Positions 16,624 to 25,124 of a DNA stretch of 64,000 bases are shown here, one piece after another. Numbering within the stretch: the stretch's first letter is position 1; every line of letters begins with the position of its first letter. Position numbers and translations under genes: made by a program. The notes under the pieces were generated by a model that had not been told where the DNA came from, ran no database searches, and worked only from the letters and a program-made list of their open reading frames with translations. The stretch comes from Streptomyces sp. A1277 (GTDB taxonomy: Bacteria; Actinomycetota; Actinomycetes; Streptomycetales; Streptomycetaceae), in NCBI RefSeq assembly GCF_004795015.1, contig NZ_SSBI01000018.1, positions 1 through 64,000 of the forward strand, in the 5' to 3' direction.

Positions 16624-18578
16624 GCGTGCTCCTCAGCAGTGTCTGCGGACTCCGTGACTACGGCGAGCAGGGCGCCGACCTCCACCTGGAGGCCGGGCGC
16701 GGCGTGCAGGGCGGTGAGGGTGCCGGATGCGGGGGCGAGGATGCGGTGCTCCATCTTCATCGCCTCCAGCCAGATCAGCGGCTGCCCGGCCTCGACGGCG
16801 GCACCGGCCGCCAGGCCCTCGGCGAGGCGGACGACCGTGCCGGGCATGGGGGCGAGCAGGGAGCCGGGTTCGGTGCGGGCGGCGGGGTCGGTGAAGCGGG
16901 GCAGGGCGGTGAAGGCGTACGCGCCGGAGGTGGTGTCGACGTACGCCCTGCCGTCCCGGACGGCCACGTGGAAGGTCCTCGTCACGCCGTCGATGTCGAG
17001 GGTGGCGCGGATCCGGTCGGCGGAGACCACGCGGACGCCCTCCGTGCCGACGGCCAGGCCGTCGCGGGTGGGGCGGTAGGTGATCTCGTACTCGCGTCCG
17101 TCCGGTTCGCTGCGGTAGCGCCGGAGCTGGGGCTGCGAGGGGAGGTTGCGCCAGGCGCCGAAGCGCATGAACCCCCCGATATTGAGCGTGGCGTTGCGGG
17201 CCGCCTCGACGACGGCGGCTGCGGTCGCGGCCTGCCGTACGGACGTCTCGTCGAGCGCGGGGGTCAGGGCCGCCAGGTGCCGGTCGTAGAACCCCGTGTC
17301 CAGGCGGGCCGCCAGGAAGTCCGGGTGGCGCAGGGAGTGGACGAGCAGCTCGCGGTTGGTGACCGGGCCGTGGATGCGGGCGCGCTCCAGGGCGCGGGCG
17401 AGCAGCCGCACGGCCTCGTTGCGGGTGGGGGCGTGGGCGATGACCTTGGCGAGCATCGGGTCGTAGTGCACGCCGATCGTGTCGCCGCCCGTGTAGCCGG
17501 TGTCCAGCCGCAGACCCGGCTCGTCCGGCACGTCGAACGAGAGCAGTGCTCCGGTCTGTGGCTGCCAGTCACGGGCCGGGTCCTCCGCGTAGAGCCGGGC
17601 CTCGACCGCGTGCCCGCTCGGCTCCGGCGGCGCGGCGGAGGGCAGCGGCTCGCCCTCCGCGATCCGGAGCTGGAGCGCGACGAGGTCGAGGCCGAACACC
17701 GCTTCGGTGACGGGGTGTTCGACCTGGAGGCGGGTGTTCATCTCCAGGAAGTACGGGCGCCCGTCGGCTGCGACCAGGAATTCGACGGTCCCGGCCCCCC
17801 GGTAGCCGACCGCGCGGGCGGCGGCCACAGCGGCCTCGTGCAGCCGTTCCCGCAGCTCGTCGTCCAGACCGGGCGCGGGGGCCTCCTCGATGACCTTCTG
17901 GTGGCGGCGCTGGAGCGAGCAGTCCCGGGTGCCGAGCGCCCAGACGCCGTCGTGCTCGTCGGCCATGACCTGGACCTCGACGTGCCGGCCGCGCTCCACG
18001 TACGGCTCGGCGAACACCTCTGCGTCCCCGAACGCGGACAGCGCCTCGGCCGCCGCGGCCGTCAGCTCGCCGGGCAGATCCCCCAGTTCCCGTACGATCC
18101 GCATCCCGCGCCCGCCGCCGCCGGCCGCCGCCTTGAGCAGCAGCGGCAGGTCCTCGGCGGTCGCGGCGGCCGGGTCCACGGGGGCGAGGAGCGGCACTCC
18201 GGCGGCGGCCATGAGTTCCTTGGCGCGGGTCTTGGACGCCATCAGCTCGATGGCCTTCACCGGCGGCCCGACCCAGCGCAGCCCGGCGTCCCGCACGGCG
18301 GCGGCGAAGCCCGCGTTCTCGGAGAGGAAGCCGTACCCGGGGTGCACGGCGTCCGCCCCGGCCGCGAGCGCGGCGGCCACGACGAGGTCGCCGCGCAGAT
18401 ACGTATCGGCGGGGGCAGCGCCCGGCAGCCGTACGGCGGTGTCGGCCTCCCGGACGTGCAGGGCGCCGGCGTCCGCGTCGGAGTACACGGCGACGGTCGC
18501 GATGCCGAGTGCGCGGCAGGTGCGGAAGACCCGGCAGGCGATCTCGCCCCGGTTGGCGACGAGCAGAGTGCTGATCAT
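16620..18578 (-). CDS. Acyl-CoA carboxylase alpha subunit (biotin carboxylase plus biotin carrier)
   Basis: 652-aa alpha chain of a methylcrotonyl/geranyl-CoA-type carboxylase. It has an N-terminal biotin carboxylase (ISTLLVANRGEIACRVFRTCR; ATP loop KAAAGGGGRGMRIV; FLEMNTRLQVEHPVTE), a linker domain, and a C-terminal biotinyl domain with the acceptor Lys in EAMKMEH about 45 residues from the end. The ATG at 18578 lies 8 bp past the beta-subunit stop, so they are coupled. The stop overlaps the dehydrogenase start. The BC-linker-BCCP layout matches AtuF/LiuD/AccA1 rather than acetyl-CoA carboxylase. Confidence 0.94.
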   Translation of the reverse strand: MISTLLVANRGEIACRVFRTCRALGIATVAVYSDADAGALHVREADTAVRLPGAAPADTYLRGDLVVAAALAAGADAVHPGYGFLSENAGFAAAVRDAGLRWVGPPVKAIELMASKTRAKELMAAAGVPLLAPVDPAAATAEDLPLLLKAAAGGGGRGMRIVRELGDLPGELTAAAAEALSAFGDAEVFAEPYVERGRHVEVQVMADEHDGVWALGTRDCSLQRRHQKVIEEAPAPGLDDELRERLHEAAVAAARAVGYRGAGTVEFLVAADGRPYFLEMNTRLQVEHPVTEAVFGLDLVALQLRIAEGEPLPSAAPPEPSGHAVEARLYAEDPARDWQPQTGALLSFDVPDEPGLRLDTGYTGGDTIGVHYDPMLAKVIAHAPTRNEAVRLLARALERARIHGPVTNRELLVHSLRHPDFLAARLDTGFYDRHLAALTPALDETSVRQAATAAAVVEAARNATLNIGGFMRFGAWRNLPSQPQLRRYRSEPDGREYEITYRPTRDGLAVGTEGVRVVSADRIRATLDIDGVTRTFHVAVRDGRAYVDTTSGAYAFTALPRFTDPAARTEPGSLLAPMPGTVVRLAEGLAAGAAVEAGQPLIWLEAMKMEHRILAPASGTLTALHAAPGLQVEVGALLAVVTESADTAEEHA

Positions 18579-18586
18579 GCGTACCC

Positions 18587-20185
18587 TCACATCCGGAAGA
18601 CGCCGAAGCCGCCGCGGGCGCCTTCGACCGGTGCGGTGTGGATGGCGGACAGGCACATCCCGAGGACGGTCCTGGTGTCGCGCGGGTCGATGACCCCGTC
18701 GTCGTACAGCCGCCCGGACAGGAACATCGGCAGGGACTCGGACTCGATCTGCTGCTCGACCATGGCGCGCAGCCCGGCGTCGGCATCGTCGTCGTACGGC
18801 CGGCCCTTCGCGGCGGCCGAGGCGCGGGCGACGATGGAGAGCACCCCGGCCAGCTGCTGGGGGCCCATCACGGCGGACTTGCTGCCGGGCCAGGCGAAGA
18901 GGAAGCGCGGGTCGTAGGCCCTGCCGCACATGCCGTAGTGCCCGGCACCGTAGGAGGCGCCCATCAGGACCGACAGGTGCGGGACCTTGGAGTTGGAGAC
19001 GGCGTTGATCATCATCGCGCCGTGCTTGATGATGCCGCCCTGCTCGTACTCCTTGCCCACCATGTAGCCCGTGGTGTTGTGCAGGAAGAGGAGCGGGATG
19101 TCGCGCTGGTTGGCGAGCTGGATGAACTGGGCGGCCTTCTGCGACTCCTCGCTGAACAGCACGCCCTGCGCGTTGGCGAGGATGCCGACCGGGTAGCCGT
19201 GCAACCGCGCCCAGCCGGTGGCCAGGCTCGTCCCGTACAGCGGTTTGAACGCGTCGAAGTCCGAGCCGTCGACCAGCCGGGCGATGACCTCGCGCGGGTC
19301 GAACGGCACCTTCAGGTCCCCGGGGACGATGCCGATCAGCTCGCCCTCGTCGTACTTGGGCGGCTCGGCGGGGCCCGGATCGGGGTGCGCCTTGCGCCAG
19401 TTGAGGCGGGCGACGATGCGGCGGGCCTGGCGCAGGGCGTCCTGCTCGTCCACGGCGAAGTGGTCGGCGAGCCCGGAGGTGCGGGCGTGCATTCCGGCGC
19501 CGCCGAGCGATTCGTCGTCGCTCTCCTCCCCGGTCGCCATCTTCACCAGGGGCGGGCCGCCCAGGAAGACCTTGGACCGCTCCTTGATCATGACGGTGTG
19601 GTCGGACATGCCGGGGACGTACGCCCCGCCGGCGGTGGAGTTGCCGAAGACCACGGCCACGGTCGGGATGCCGGCGGCGGAGAGCCGGGTGATGTCGCGG
19701 AAGAGCGCGCCGCCGGGGATGAAGATCTCCTTCTGGGAGGGCAGGTCGGCGCCGCCCGACTCGACCAGGCTGATGCACGGCAGCCGGTTGGCGAAGGCGA
19801 TCTCGTTGGCGCGCAGGGCCTTCTTCAGCGTCCACGGGTTGGACGCGCCGCCGCGTACGGTCGGGTCGTTGGCGGTGATCAGGCACTCCACGCCCTCCAC
19901 CACCCCGATCCCGGTCACGAGCGAGGCGCCGACCGCGTACTCACTGCCCCAGGCGGCGAGCGGCGACAGCTCCAGGAACGGGGTGTCCCGGTCGACCAGC
20001 AGTTCGATGCGCTCGCGGGCCAGCAGCTTGCCGCGCGAACGGTGCCGCTCGACGTACTTCTCGCCGCCGCCCTCCAGCGCCTTGGCGTGCGCGGCGTCGA
20101 GTTCGGCGAGCTTGTCGAGCATGGCGGCCCGGTTGGCCGCGTATTCGGGGCTCGCGGTGTCGAGCCCGGTGGGCAGGACGGTCAT
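18587..20185 (-). CDS. Acyl-CoA carboxylase beta subunit (carboxyltransferase)
   Basis: 532-aa carboxyltransferase that moves CO2 from biotin to an enoyl-CoA. Key regions are LVESGGADLPSQKEIF, VVFGNSTAGGAYVPGMSDHTVM, FLGGPPLVKMATGEESDDESLGG and NTTGYMVGKEYEQGGIIKHGAMM. These fit the methylcrotonyl/geranyl-CoA carboxylase branch, not the acetyl/propionyl branch. The residues that separate methylcrotonyl from geranyl specificity cannot be placed confidently without an alignment. The start overlaps the AtuA stop (ATGA). Confidence 0.93.
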   Translation of the reverse strand: MTVLPTGLDTASPEYAANRAAMLDKLAELDAAHAKALEGGGEKYVERHRSRGKLLARERIELLVDRDTPFLELSPLAAWGSEYAVGASLVTGIGVVEGVECLITANDPTVRGGASNPWTLKKALRANEIAFANRLPCISLVESGGADLPSQKEIFIPGGALFRDITRLSAAGIPTVAVVFGNSTAGGAYVPGMSDHTVMIKERSKVFLGGPPLVKMATGEESDDESLGGAGMHARTSGLADHFAVDEQDALRQARRIVARLNWRKAHPDPGPAEPPKYDEGELIGIVPGDLKVPFDPREVIARLVDGSDFDAFKPLYGTSLATGWARLHGYPVGILANAQGVLFSEESQKAAQFIQLANQRDIPLLFLHNTTGYMVGKEYEQGGIIKHGAMMINAVSNSKVPHLSVLMGASYGAGHYGMCGRAYDPRFLFAWPGSKSAVMGPQQLAGVLSIVARASAAAKGRPYDDDADAGLRAMVEQQIESESLPMFLSGRLYDDGVIDPRDTRTVLGMCLSAIHTAPVEGARGGFGVFRM

Positions 20186-22014
20186 GCGTGCACCTCCGGT
20201 GCGTCGGCGCGATCCAGCAGGGCCACGGGTATCTCCAGGTGGCGCGAGCGCAGCCACTCCCCCACCGCCTTGGCCTGCGGGTCGAAGCGGTGCTGGGCGG
20301 CGACGCCTTCGCCGAGCAGCCCGTGGACGGTGAAGTTGAGCGCGCGCAGGTTGGGGAGGACGTGGCGTACGACGGTGAGCTCGGCGGTCTCCGGAAGGAG
20401 CTGGCGGAAGCGCTCGACGGTCAGCTCGTGGGCCAGCCACCGCCACGCCTCGTCGCCACCGGCCCACACCCCGACGTTGGCGTCCCCGCCCTTGTCCCCG
20501 CTGCGGGCCCCGGCGACCCGGCCGAGGGGTGCGCGTCGGGTCGGCCCCGGCTCCAACGGCGGCGGCAGCGGTGGCTGTTCAACGTCCTCCAGGGCCTGCG
20601 TCCGTACGGGCGGATCGACGGTCAGCCGCGTCCCGTCGGGCAGCACGGCGACATGCTCCACATCCCCGGCCGGTACGGACCGCGCCTCGAACACCCCGTA
20701 GGGCGCGCCCTTGCCGGGCGGGGCGGTGACATGGAAGCCGGGGTAGCTGCCGAGAGCCAGCTCGATCGCGGCTCCGGAGAGCGCGCGCCCCACGGCATCC
20801 GGCTCCCGGTCGCGGACGACGAGCCGGAGCAGGGCGCTCGCGGTCTCCTCGGTGGCGGCGTCGGCCCGGTCCGTACGGGCCAGCTCCCACCGCACTTCTT
20901 CCGGCTGCCGCCCGGCGCGCGCGAAGGCGTCCGCGAACTGGTCCCGGACGAGCTGCGCCTTGGCCTCGATGTCGAGCCCGGTGAGCACGAAGACGACCTC
21001 GTTGCGCCAGCCCCCGAGCCGGGTCAGCCCGGCCTTGAGGGCGGGCGGGGGTGCCTCGCCGCGTACGCCGGTGATCCGGACCCGGTCGGGCCCGTCCGTG
21101 GCCAGCCGTACGGTGTCGAGCCGGGCGGTGACGTCCGGTCCCGCGTACCGGGCGCCGCCGGTCTCGTACAGGAGTTGGGCGGTGACCGTGCCGAGGTCGA
21201 CGGCGCCGCCGGTGCCGTCGTGCTTGGTGATGACGGAGGTGCCGTCGGCGTGGATCTCGGCGACGGGGAAGCCGGGCCGGCGGACGTCGTGGTCGCGGAA
21301 GAAGGAGTAGTTGCCGCCGGTGGCCTGCGTCCCGCACTCCAGGACGTGTCCGGCGACGACGGCTCCGGCGAGCGCGTCGTGCTCGTCCGGGCCCCAGCCG
21401 AAGTGGGCGGCGGCGGGCCCGGTGACGAGGGCGGCGTCGGTCACCCGGCCGGTGACGACGACCTCGGCCCCGGCCCGCAGACAGGCGGCGATGCCCGCGC
21501 CGCCGAGGTACGCGTTGGCGGTGAGGAACCCGTCCGGCACGGGCAGGCTGTCGCCCTCGACATGGGCGACGCGCACGGGCACGCCCACCTTCCCGGCCAG
21601 CTCGCGCACGGCGTCGGCCAGCCCGGCGGGGTTGAGCCCACCGGCGTTGGCGACGATCCTCACGCCCCGCTCCCGGGCGAGCCCGAGCCCGTCCTCCAAC
21701 TGCCGCAGGAAGGTGGAGGCGTAGCCGCGCGAGGGGTCCTTGAGGCGGCTGCGGCCGAGGATGAGCATGGTCAGCTCGGCGAGGTAGTCGCCGGTGAGGA
21801 CGTCGAGGGGGCCGCCGGTGAGCATCTCGCGCACGGCGTCGAAGCGGTCGCCGTAGAACCCGGAGGCGTTGCCTATCCGCAGGGGCGGCGGCACCGGGGG
21901 CCGGGGCGCCGGGGGCGGGGATGCCGGGGACCGGGGCGCCGGGGGCGGGGATGCCGGGGACCGGGGCGCCGGGGGCGGGGATGCCGGGGGCCGGGGCGCC
22001 GGGGGCGGGGTCAT
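20182..22014 (-). CDS. AtuA-like protein (DUF1446, acyclic terpene utilization)
   Basis: 610-aa homologue of AtuA, a protein of unsolved function needed for acyclic terpene degradation in Pseudomonas. The domain starts at LRIGNASGFYGDRFDAVREML (about residue 45). GRSRLKDPSRGYASTFL and VVTGRVTDAALVTGPAAAHFGW follow, and the C-terminal domain contains VAGARSGDKGGDANVGVWA. The ATG at 22014 overlaps the previous stop, but it adds a proline-rich stretch of repeated PASPPPAPRS units. A GTG at 21894 (VPPPLRIGN) would remove the repeats, although it lacks a clear ribosome site. It is the second gene of the operon. Confidence 0.88.
   Translation of the reverse strand: MTPPPAPRPPASPPPAPRSPASPPPAPRSPASPPPAPRPPVPPPLRIGNASGFYGDRFDAVREMLTGGPLDVLTGDYLAELTMLILGRSRLKDPSRGYASTFLRQLEDGLGLARERGVRIVANAGGLNPAGLADAVRELAGKVGVPVRVAHVEGDSLPVPDGFLTANAYLGGAGIAACLRAGAEVVVTGRVTDAALVTGPAAAHFGWGPDEHDALAGAVVAGHVLECGTQATGGNYSFFRDHDVRRPGFPVAEIHADGTSVITKHDGTGGAVDLGTVTAQLLYETGGARYAGPDVTARLDTVRLATDGPDRVRITGVRGEAPPPALKAGLTRLGGWRNEVVFVLTGLDIEAKAQLVRDQFADAFARAGRQPEEVRWELARTDRADAATEETASALLRLVVRDREPDAVGRALSGAAIELALGSYPGFHVTAPPGKGAPYGVFEARSVPAGDVEHVAVLPDGTRLTVDPPVRTQALEDVEQPPLPPPLEPGPTRRAPLGRVAGARSGDKGGDANVGVWAGGDEAWRWLAHELTVERFRQLLPETAELTVVRHVLPNLRALNFTVHGLLGEGVAAQHRFDPQAKAVGEWLRSRHLEIPVALLDRADAPEVHA
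21895..22010. repeat. 30-bp tandem repeat at the 5' end of the atuA-like gene
   Basis: Nearly four copies of a 30-bp GC-rich unit encode PASPPPAPRS in frame. Copies are almost identical, so they are recent and probably vary in number between strains. Confidence 0.85.
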
Positions 22015-22805
22015 CGGTCCGTCTTGCGGGGGCGGCCCGGCCCGGCGGGTCCGGCGAATGCCTGGGCGATGGAGAGCCAGGTGTCGGCGTCGGCCCCCTC
22101 CGCCCGGACGGCGAGGTCGTCGCGGTGGGCGCGCTGGGTGACGAGCAGGCAGAAGTCGTGCAGCGGGCCGGTGACGCGCTGGGCGGCGCCCTCAGGCCCG
22201 TACGCGATCGACTCACCGCCCGGCGCCTCCAGTTCCACCCGGAACTCCTCGCCGGGCGCCTGCATCCCCCGGACGAGGAAGGCGTAGTCGCGGGCCCGGA
22301 CCCCGATGCGCGCGACGTGCCGCAGCCGGGCGGTGGGGGTGCGGGTGACCCCGAGGGCGTCGGCCACGTCCTGGCCGTGCGCCCAGGTCTCCATGAGCCG
22401 CCCGGTCGCGATGGACGCGACGCTCATCGGCGGCCCGTACCAGGGGAACTTCGCCCCGGCGGGGGCCGCCCGCAGGGCCTCCTGCAACCGCTCGCGCCCC
22501 GCACGCCAGCGGACGAGCAGCGCGTCCGGGGCGTACGCGGCGACGACCTCCTCGGCGGCCCGGTCCACGAAGCCCTCGGGGTCCTTCATCGCCTTCGCCA
22601 CCTCGTCGCCGAACCGCTCGGGGTCGGTGACGGAGATCAGCGCGACGTCGTCGGTCCAGCTCAGGTGGGCGATCTGGTGGGCGACGCTCCACCCCTCGGC
22701 GGGGGTCGCCCCCGCCCACTGTCTCGCGCTCGCGCCGGCGACGAGGAGGTCGAGTTCCTCGCTCTCACTGCGCAGATCGTCGAGCACGGCTGAGGCATCG
22801 GACAC
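22011..22805 (-). CDS. TIGR03084-type DinB/MDMPI-fold protein
   Basis: 264-aa protein of the DinB/mycothiol-dependent maleylpyruvate isomerase N-terminal superfamily (TIGR03084 type). Probable metal ligands are His in WSVAHQIAHLSW (about 49-60) and His in METWAHGQDVADAL. The GTG at 22805 has GGGGAG about 8 nt upstream. A longer frame to 22952 crosses the operator and is rejected. It is the first gene of the carboxylase operon. Its role there is unknown; a thiol-dependent step is possible. Confidence 0.82.
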   Translation of the reverse strand: MSDASAVLDDLRSESEELDLLVAGASARQWAGATPAEGWSVAHQIAHLSWTDDVALISVTDPERFGDEVAKAMKDPEGFVDRAAEEVVAAYAPDALLVRWRAGRERLQEALRAAPAGAKFPWYGPPMSVASIATGRLMETWAHGQDVADALGVTRTPTARLRHVARIGVRARDYAFLVRGMQAPGEEFRVELEAPGGESIAYGPEGAAQRVTGPLHDFCLLVTQRAHRDDLAVRAEGADADTWLSIAQAFAGPAGPGRPRKTDR

Positions 22806-22862
22806 GGTGCGCTCCCCTCGGGGCGTGGCGGTGTGCCCGGGAGCCTGCCAGCGGAACGGAAA

Positions 22863-22888
22863 ACAATCAAGCATGCTTGCATGATTTT
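22863..22888. promoter_or_regulatory. Operator of the carboxylase (Atu-like) operon
   Basis: The core palindrome CAAGCATGCTTG (22868-22879) has flanks AATCA and TGATT. It is identical at 24 of 26 positions to 12678-12703. It lies 58-83 bp upstream of the GTG of the first operon gene, where a TetR repressor would block transcription. Confidence 0.78.
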
Positions 22889-23080
22889 TATTGCCGCGAC
22901 CGGCGTGCACCCGTCCCGTCAGCCCCGGGATCCGGTTCGGGGCGAACGGCATCCAGTCGATGCCACGGCCTCGCAGTCAAGCGCGGACGGCCGCCATGGG
23001 CCGGGGGCGGCCCGGCAGGTTCTCGTGGGCGGCGATGGTGATCCACTCTGCTGCGCTCGGTGTGTCCATGGCTCTCATAG

Positions 23081-23100
23081 CGCCGGGCGGCCGCCCGGCG
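23081..23100. terminator. Perfect GC palindrome after the MFS gene
   Basis: CGCCGGGCGGCCGCCCGGCG is a perfect 20-bp palindrome about 20 bp beyond the MFS stop. It has no T-run and probably acts as a Streptomyces-type hairpin terminator. Confidence 0.45.
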
Positions 23101-23120
23101 GCGTAGACCCGGTTCCCGGC

Positions 23121-24635
23121 CTACTTCCCCTTCGACGCCGCCTCGGCCATCCTCGCCGTCGTGCTCGCGTCCTGCGGCGCGGCTTCGGTGACCGGCTCCT
23201 CCTCCGCCGTTCCACGCTTCGTGGCGGCGGCCCTGCGCAGCAGGGTCGCGGCCAGCAGGAGGGCGAGGGCGACGAGGCCGGCGCCGATGCGGAAGGCGAG
23301 CCGGTAGCCGGAGGTGAGGGCCGCGGCTGTGCTCGCCCCTTCGCCCAGCAGGGCGTCCGTGTGCGAGGCGGCGAGCGTGCTGAGGGCGGCGAGGCCGAAC
23401 GCGCTGCCGATCTGCTGCATGGTGTTGAACATGCCGGACGCGGTGCCCGAGTCCTCGGGCGTGGCCCCCGACATCGCGAGCGTGGCGAGCGACGGCATCG
23501 CGAGGCCGAAGCCGATGCCGAGCGGCAGCAGGGCGGGCAGGACGTCCACGGCGTAGCTCCCGTCCGCCGGCACGCGGCTGAGCACGGCGAGCCCTGCCGC
23601 GATGAGCCCGAGCCCCGGCAGGAGCACCGTGCGGGGGCCGAAGCGGGCGATCAGCGCGGGTGCGAGGCCGAGGGAGAGTGCGCCGATCGCGACCGAGACC
23701 GGGAAGATGCCGAGGCCGGTGTGGATCTCGTCGAAGCCGAGCACCTTCTGCAGGTAGAGCACGCACAGGAACTGGAAGCTGAACATCCCGGCCACCATGA
23801 GGGCCTGGATGACCATCGCGCCCGAGACGTCGCGGGAGCGGAACACGCGCAGCGGCAGGAGCGGGTGGGCGGCCTTCGCCTGGCGTACGAGGAAGGCCAG
23901 GAGCAGGGCGAGGGCGGCGGCGGCGAAGCCCAGGGTGTGCGGTGAGGTCCAGCCGTGCCCGCCGGTCCCGACGATCGTGTAGACGCCGAGCATCAGCGCG
24001 GAGGTGACGAGGAGCGCGCCCGCGGCGTCGGTCCCCCGGCCGAGGCCGGCTCCGTGCTCGGGGGCGAGGACGCGCCCGGCCGCCAGCACGGCGGCGAGGC
24101 CGATGGGGACGTTGACGAAGAAGATCCAGTGCCAGCTGATGGTCTGCGTCAGGACGCCGCCGGCGAGGAGGCCCAGTGAGCCGCCTGCGGACTGGACGAA
24201 GCTGTAGACGCCGATGGCCTTGGCCCGCTCCTTCGGCTGCGGGAACAGGGTCACGACCATGCCGAGCGTCCCGGCCGAGGTGACCGCCCCGCCGACGCCC
24301 TGGGCGAACCGGGAGGCGAGCAGCGTCGCCGCGTCCTGGGAGACACCGCACAGCAGCGAGGCCGCCGTGAAGAGGGCCAGGCCGGCGACGAAGACGCGTT
24401 TGCGCCCGATGAGGTCGCCGAGCCGCCCGGAGAGCAGCAGCAGGCCGCCGAAGGGGACGAGGTAGATGTTGACCACCCAGGCCAGCCCCGACGGGGAGAA
24501 GCCGAGGTCCCGCTGGATGGCGGGCAGGGCCACGTTCACGACGGTCCCGTCGAGGATGACCATCAGCTGCCCGGCGCAGAGGACCGCCAGGGCCGGCCAA
24601 CGTGAGGTCTGGACTGATGCATCGGTTCTCCGCAC
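23121..24635 (-). CDS. MFS transporter, DHA2 (14-TM) drug exporter
   Basis: Proton-driven exporter of the DHA2/EmrB-QacA family, 504 aa, with about 14 membrane segments. Motif A is GRLGDLIGRKRVF. The family motif near TM1, LDGTVVNVALPAIQRDLG, is present, and SWHWIFFVNVPIG is motif-C-like. I chose the GTG at 24635 because GGAGG sits 7 nt upstream. The ATG at 24677 lies inside the regulator's operator. It is divergent from an HxlR gene, which probably represses it. Confidence 0.92.
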   Translation of the reverse strand: MRRTDASVQTSRWPALAVLCAGQLMVILDGTVVNVALPAIQRDLGFSPSGLAWVVNIYLVPFGGLLLLSGRLGDLIGRKRVFVAGLALFTAASLLCGVSQDAATLLASRFAQGVGGAVTSAGTLGMVVTLFPQPKERAKAIGVYSFVQSAGGSLGLLAGGVLTQTISWHWIFFVNVPIGLAAVLAAGRVLAPEHGAGLGRGTDAAGALLVTSALMLGVYTIVGTGGHGWTSPHTLGFAAAALALLLAFLVRQAKAAHPLLPLRVFRSRDVSGAMVIQALMVAGMFSFQFLCVLYLQKVLGFDEIHTGLGIFPVSVAIGALSLGLAPALIARFGPRTVLLPGLGLIAAGLAVLSRVPADGSYAVDVLPALLPLGIGFGLAMPSLATLAMSGATPEDSGTASGMFNTMQQIGSAFGLAALSTLAASHTDALLGEGASTAAALTSGYRLAFRIGAGLVALALLLAATLLRRAAATKRGTAEEEPVTEAAPQDASTTARMAEAASKGK

Positions 24636-24663
24636 GGCGACTACCTCCAAAGGTGCACGACTT

Positions 24664-24687
24664 GTTACAGGTGTCATCCTCTGTAAC
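24664..24687. promoter_or_regulatory. HxlR-type operator between MFS and hxlR genes
   Basis: GTTACAG (24664-24670) and CTGTAAC (24681-24687) form a perfect 7-bp inverted repeat with a 10-bp spacer. It is centred between the two divergent starts. This is the spacing expected for a winged-helix dimer. Confidence 0.78.
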
Positions 24688-24716
24688 CATCGTGCGTGGC
24701 GGAAGGAGGCACTTTC

Positions 24717-25106
24717 ATGTCACGCAGTCACACCGATGTGTCCGACCAGGTCAGCAACGAGGCGTGCCCGCTCACCGAGGTCATCGACCACGTCGCGGGC
24801 AAGTGGAGCATCGGGATTCTCGTCGCGGCCGCGCACGGCCCGGTCAGGTTCACCGAGCTGGAACGCACCATCACGGGCATCAGCCGGCGCATGCTCACCC
24901 TGAACCTGCGCAAGCTGGAGCGCGACGGCCTGCTCGTGCGGACCGTCTACCCGACCGTGCCGCCCAAGGTGGAGTACACCCTCACGCCCATGGCCCGCGA
25001 ACTGCACGCCAGCCTCACCGGGCTCGTCGGCTGGGCGGAACGCCACCGGGCGGACATCACCGCCGCCCGCGCCACCTACGACGCCGGCGCCGCAGCGGCC
25101 TCCTGA
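24717..25106 (+). CDS. HxlR family winged-helix regulator
   Basis: 129-aa HxlR/YodB-type regulator. The core reads CPLTEVIDHVAGKWSIGILVAAAHGPVRFTELERTITGISRRMLTLNLRKLERDGLLVRTVYPTVPPKVEYTL, a full winged helix. A single Cys in CPLTEVIDHV could sense reactive electrophiles, as in YodB-like members. AAGGAGG lies 7 nt before the ATG at 24717. It is divergent from the DHA2 exporter. Confidence 0.9.
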   Translation: MSRSHTDVSDQVSNEACPLTEVIDHVAGKWSIGILVAAAHGPVRFTELERTITGISRRMLTLNLRKLERDGLLVRTVYPTVPPKVEYTLTPMARELHASLTGLVGWAERHRADITAARATYDAGAAAAS

Positions 25107-25124
25107 CGCCCGGCGCGCCCCTTG

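Larger units (their letters stand above)
22806..23120. other. Intergenic region between the carboxylase operon and the MFS gene
   Basis: It holds the operator at 22863-22888, a palindrome at 23081-23100, and a short minus-strand frame (22977-23078, 33 codons, MRAMDTPSAAEWITIAAHEN...). The short frame has Streptomyces-like codon use but no clear ribosome site. It could be a gene remnant. I see nothing else. Confidence 0.4.
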
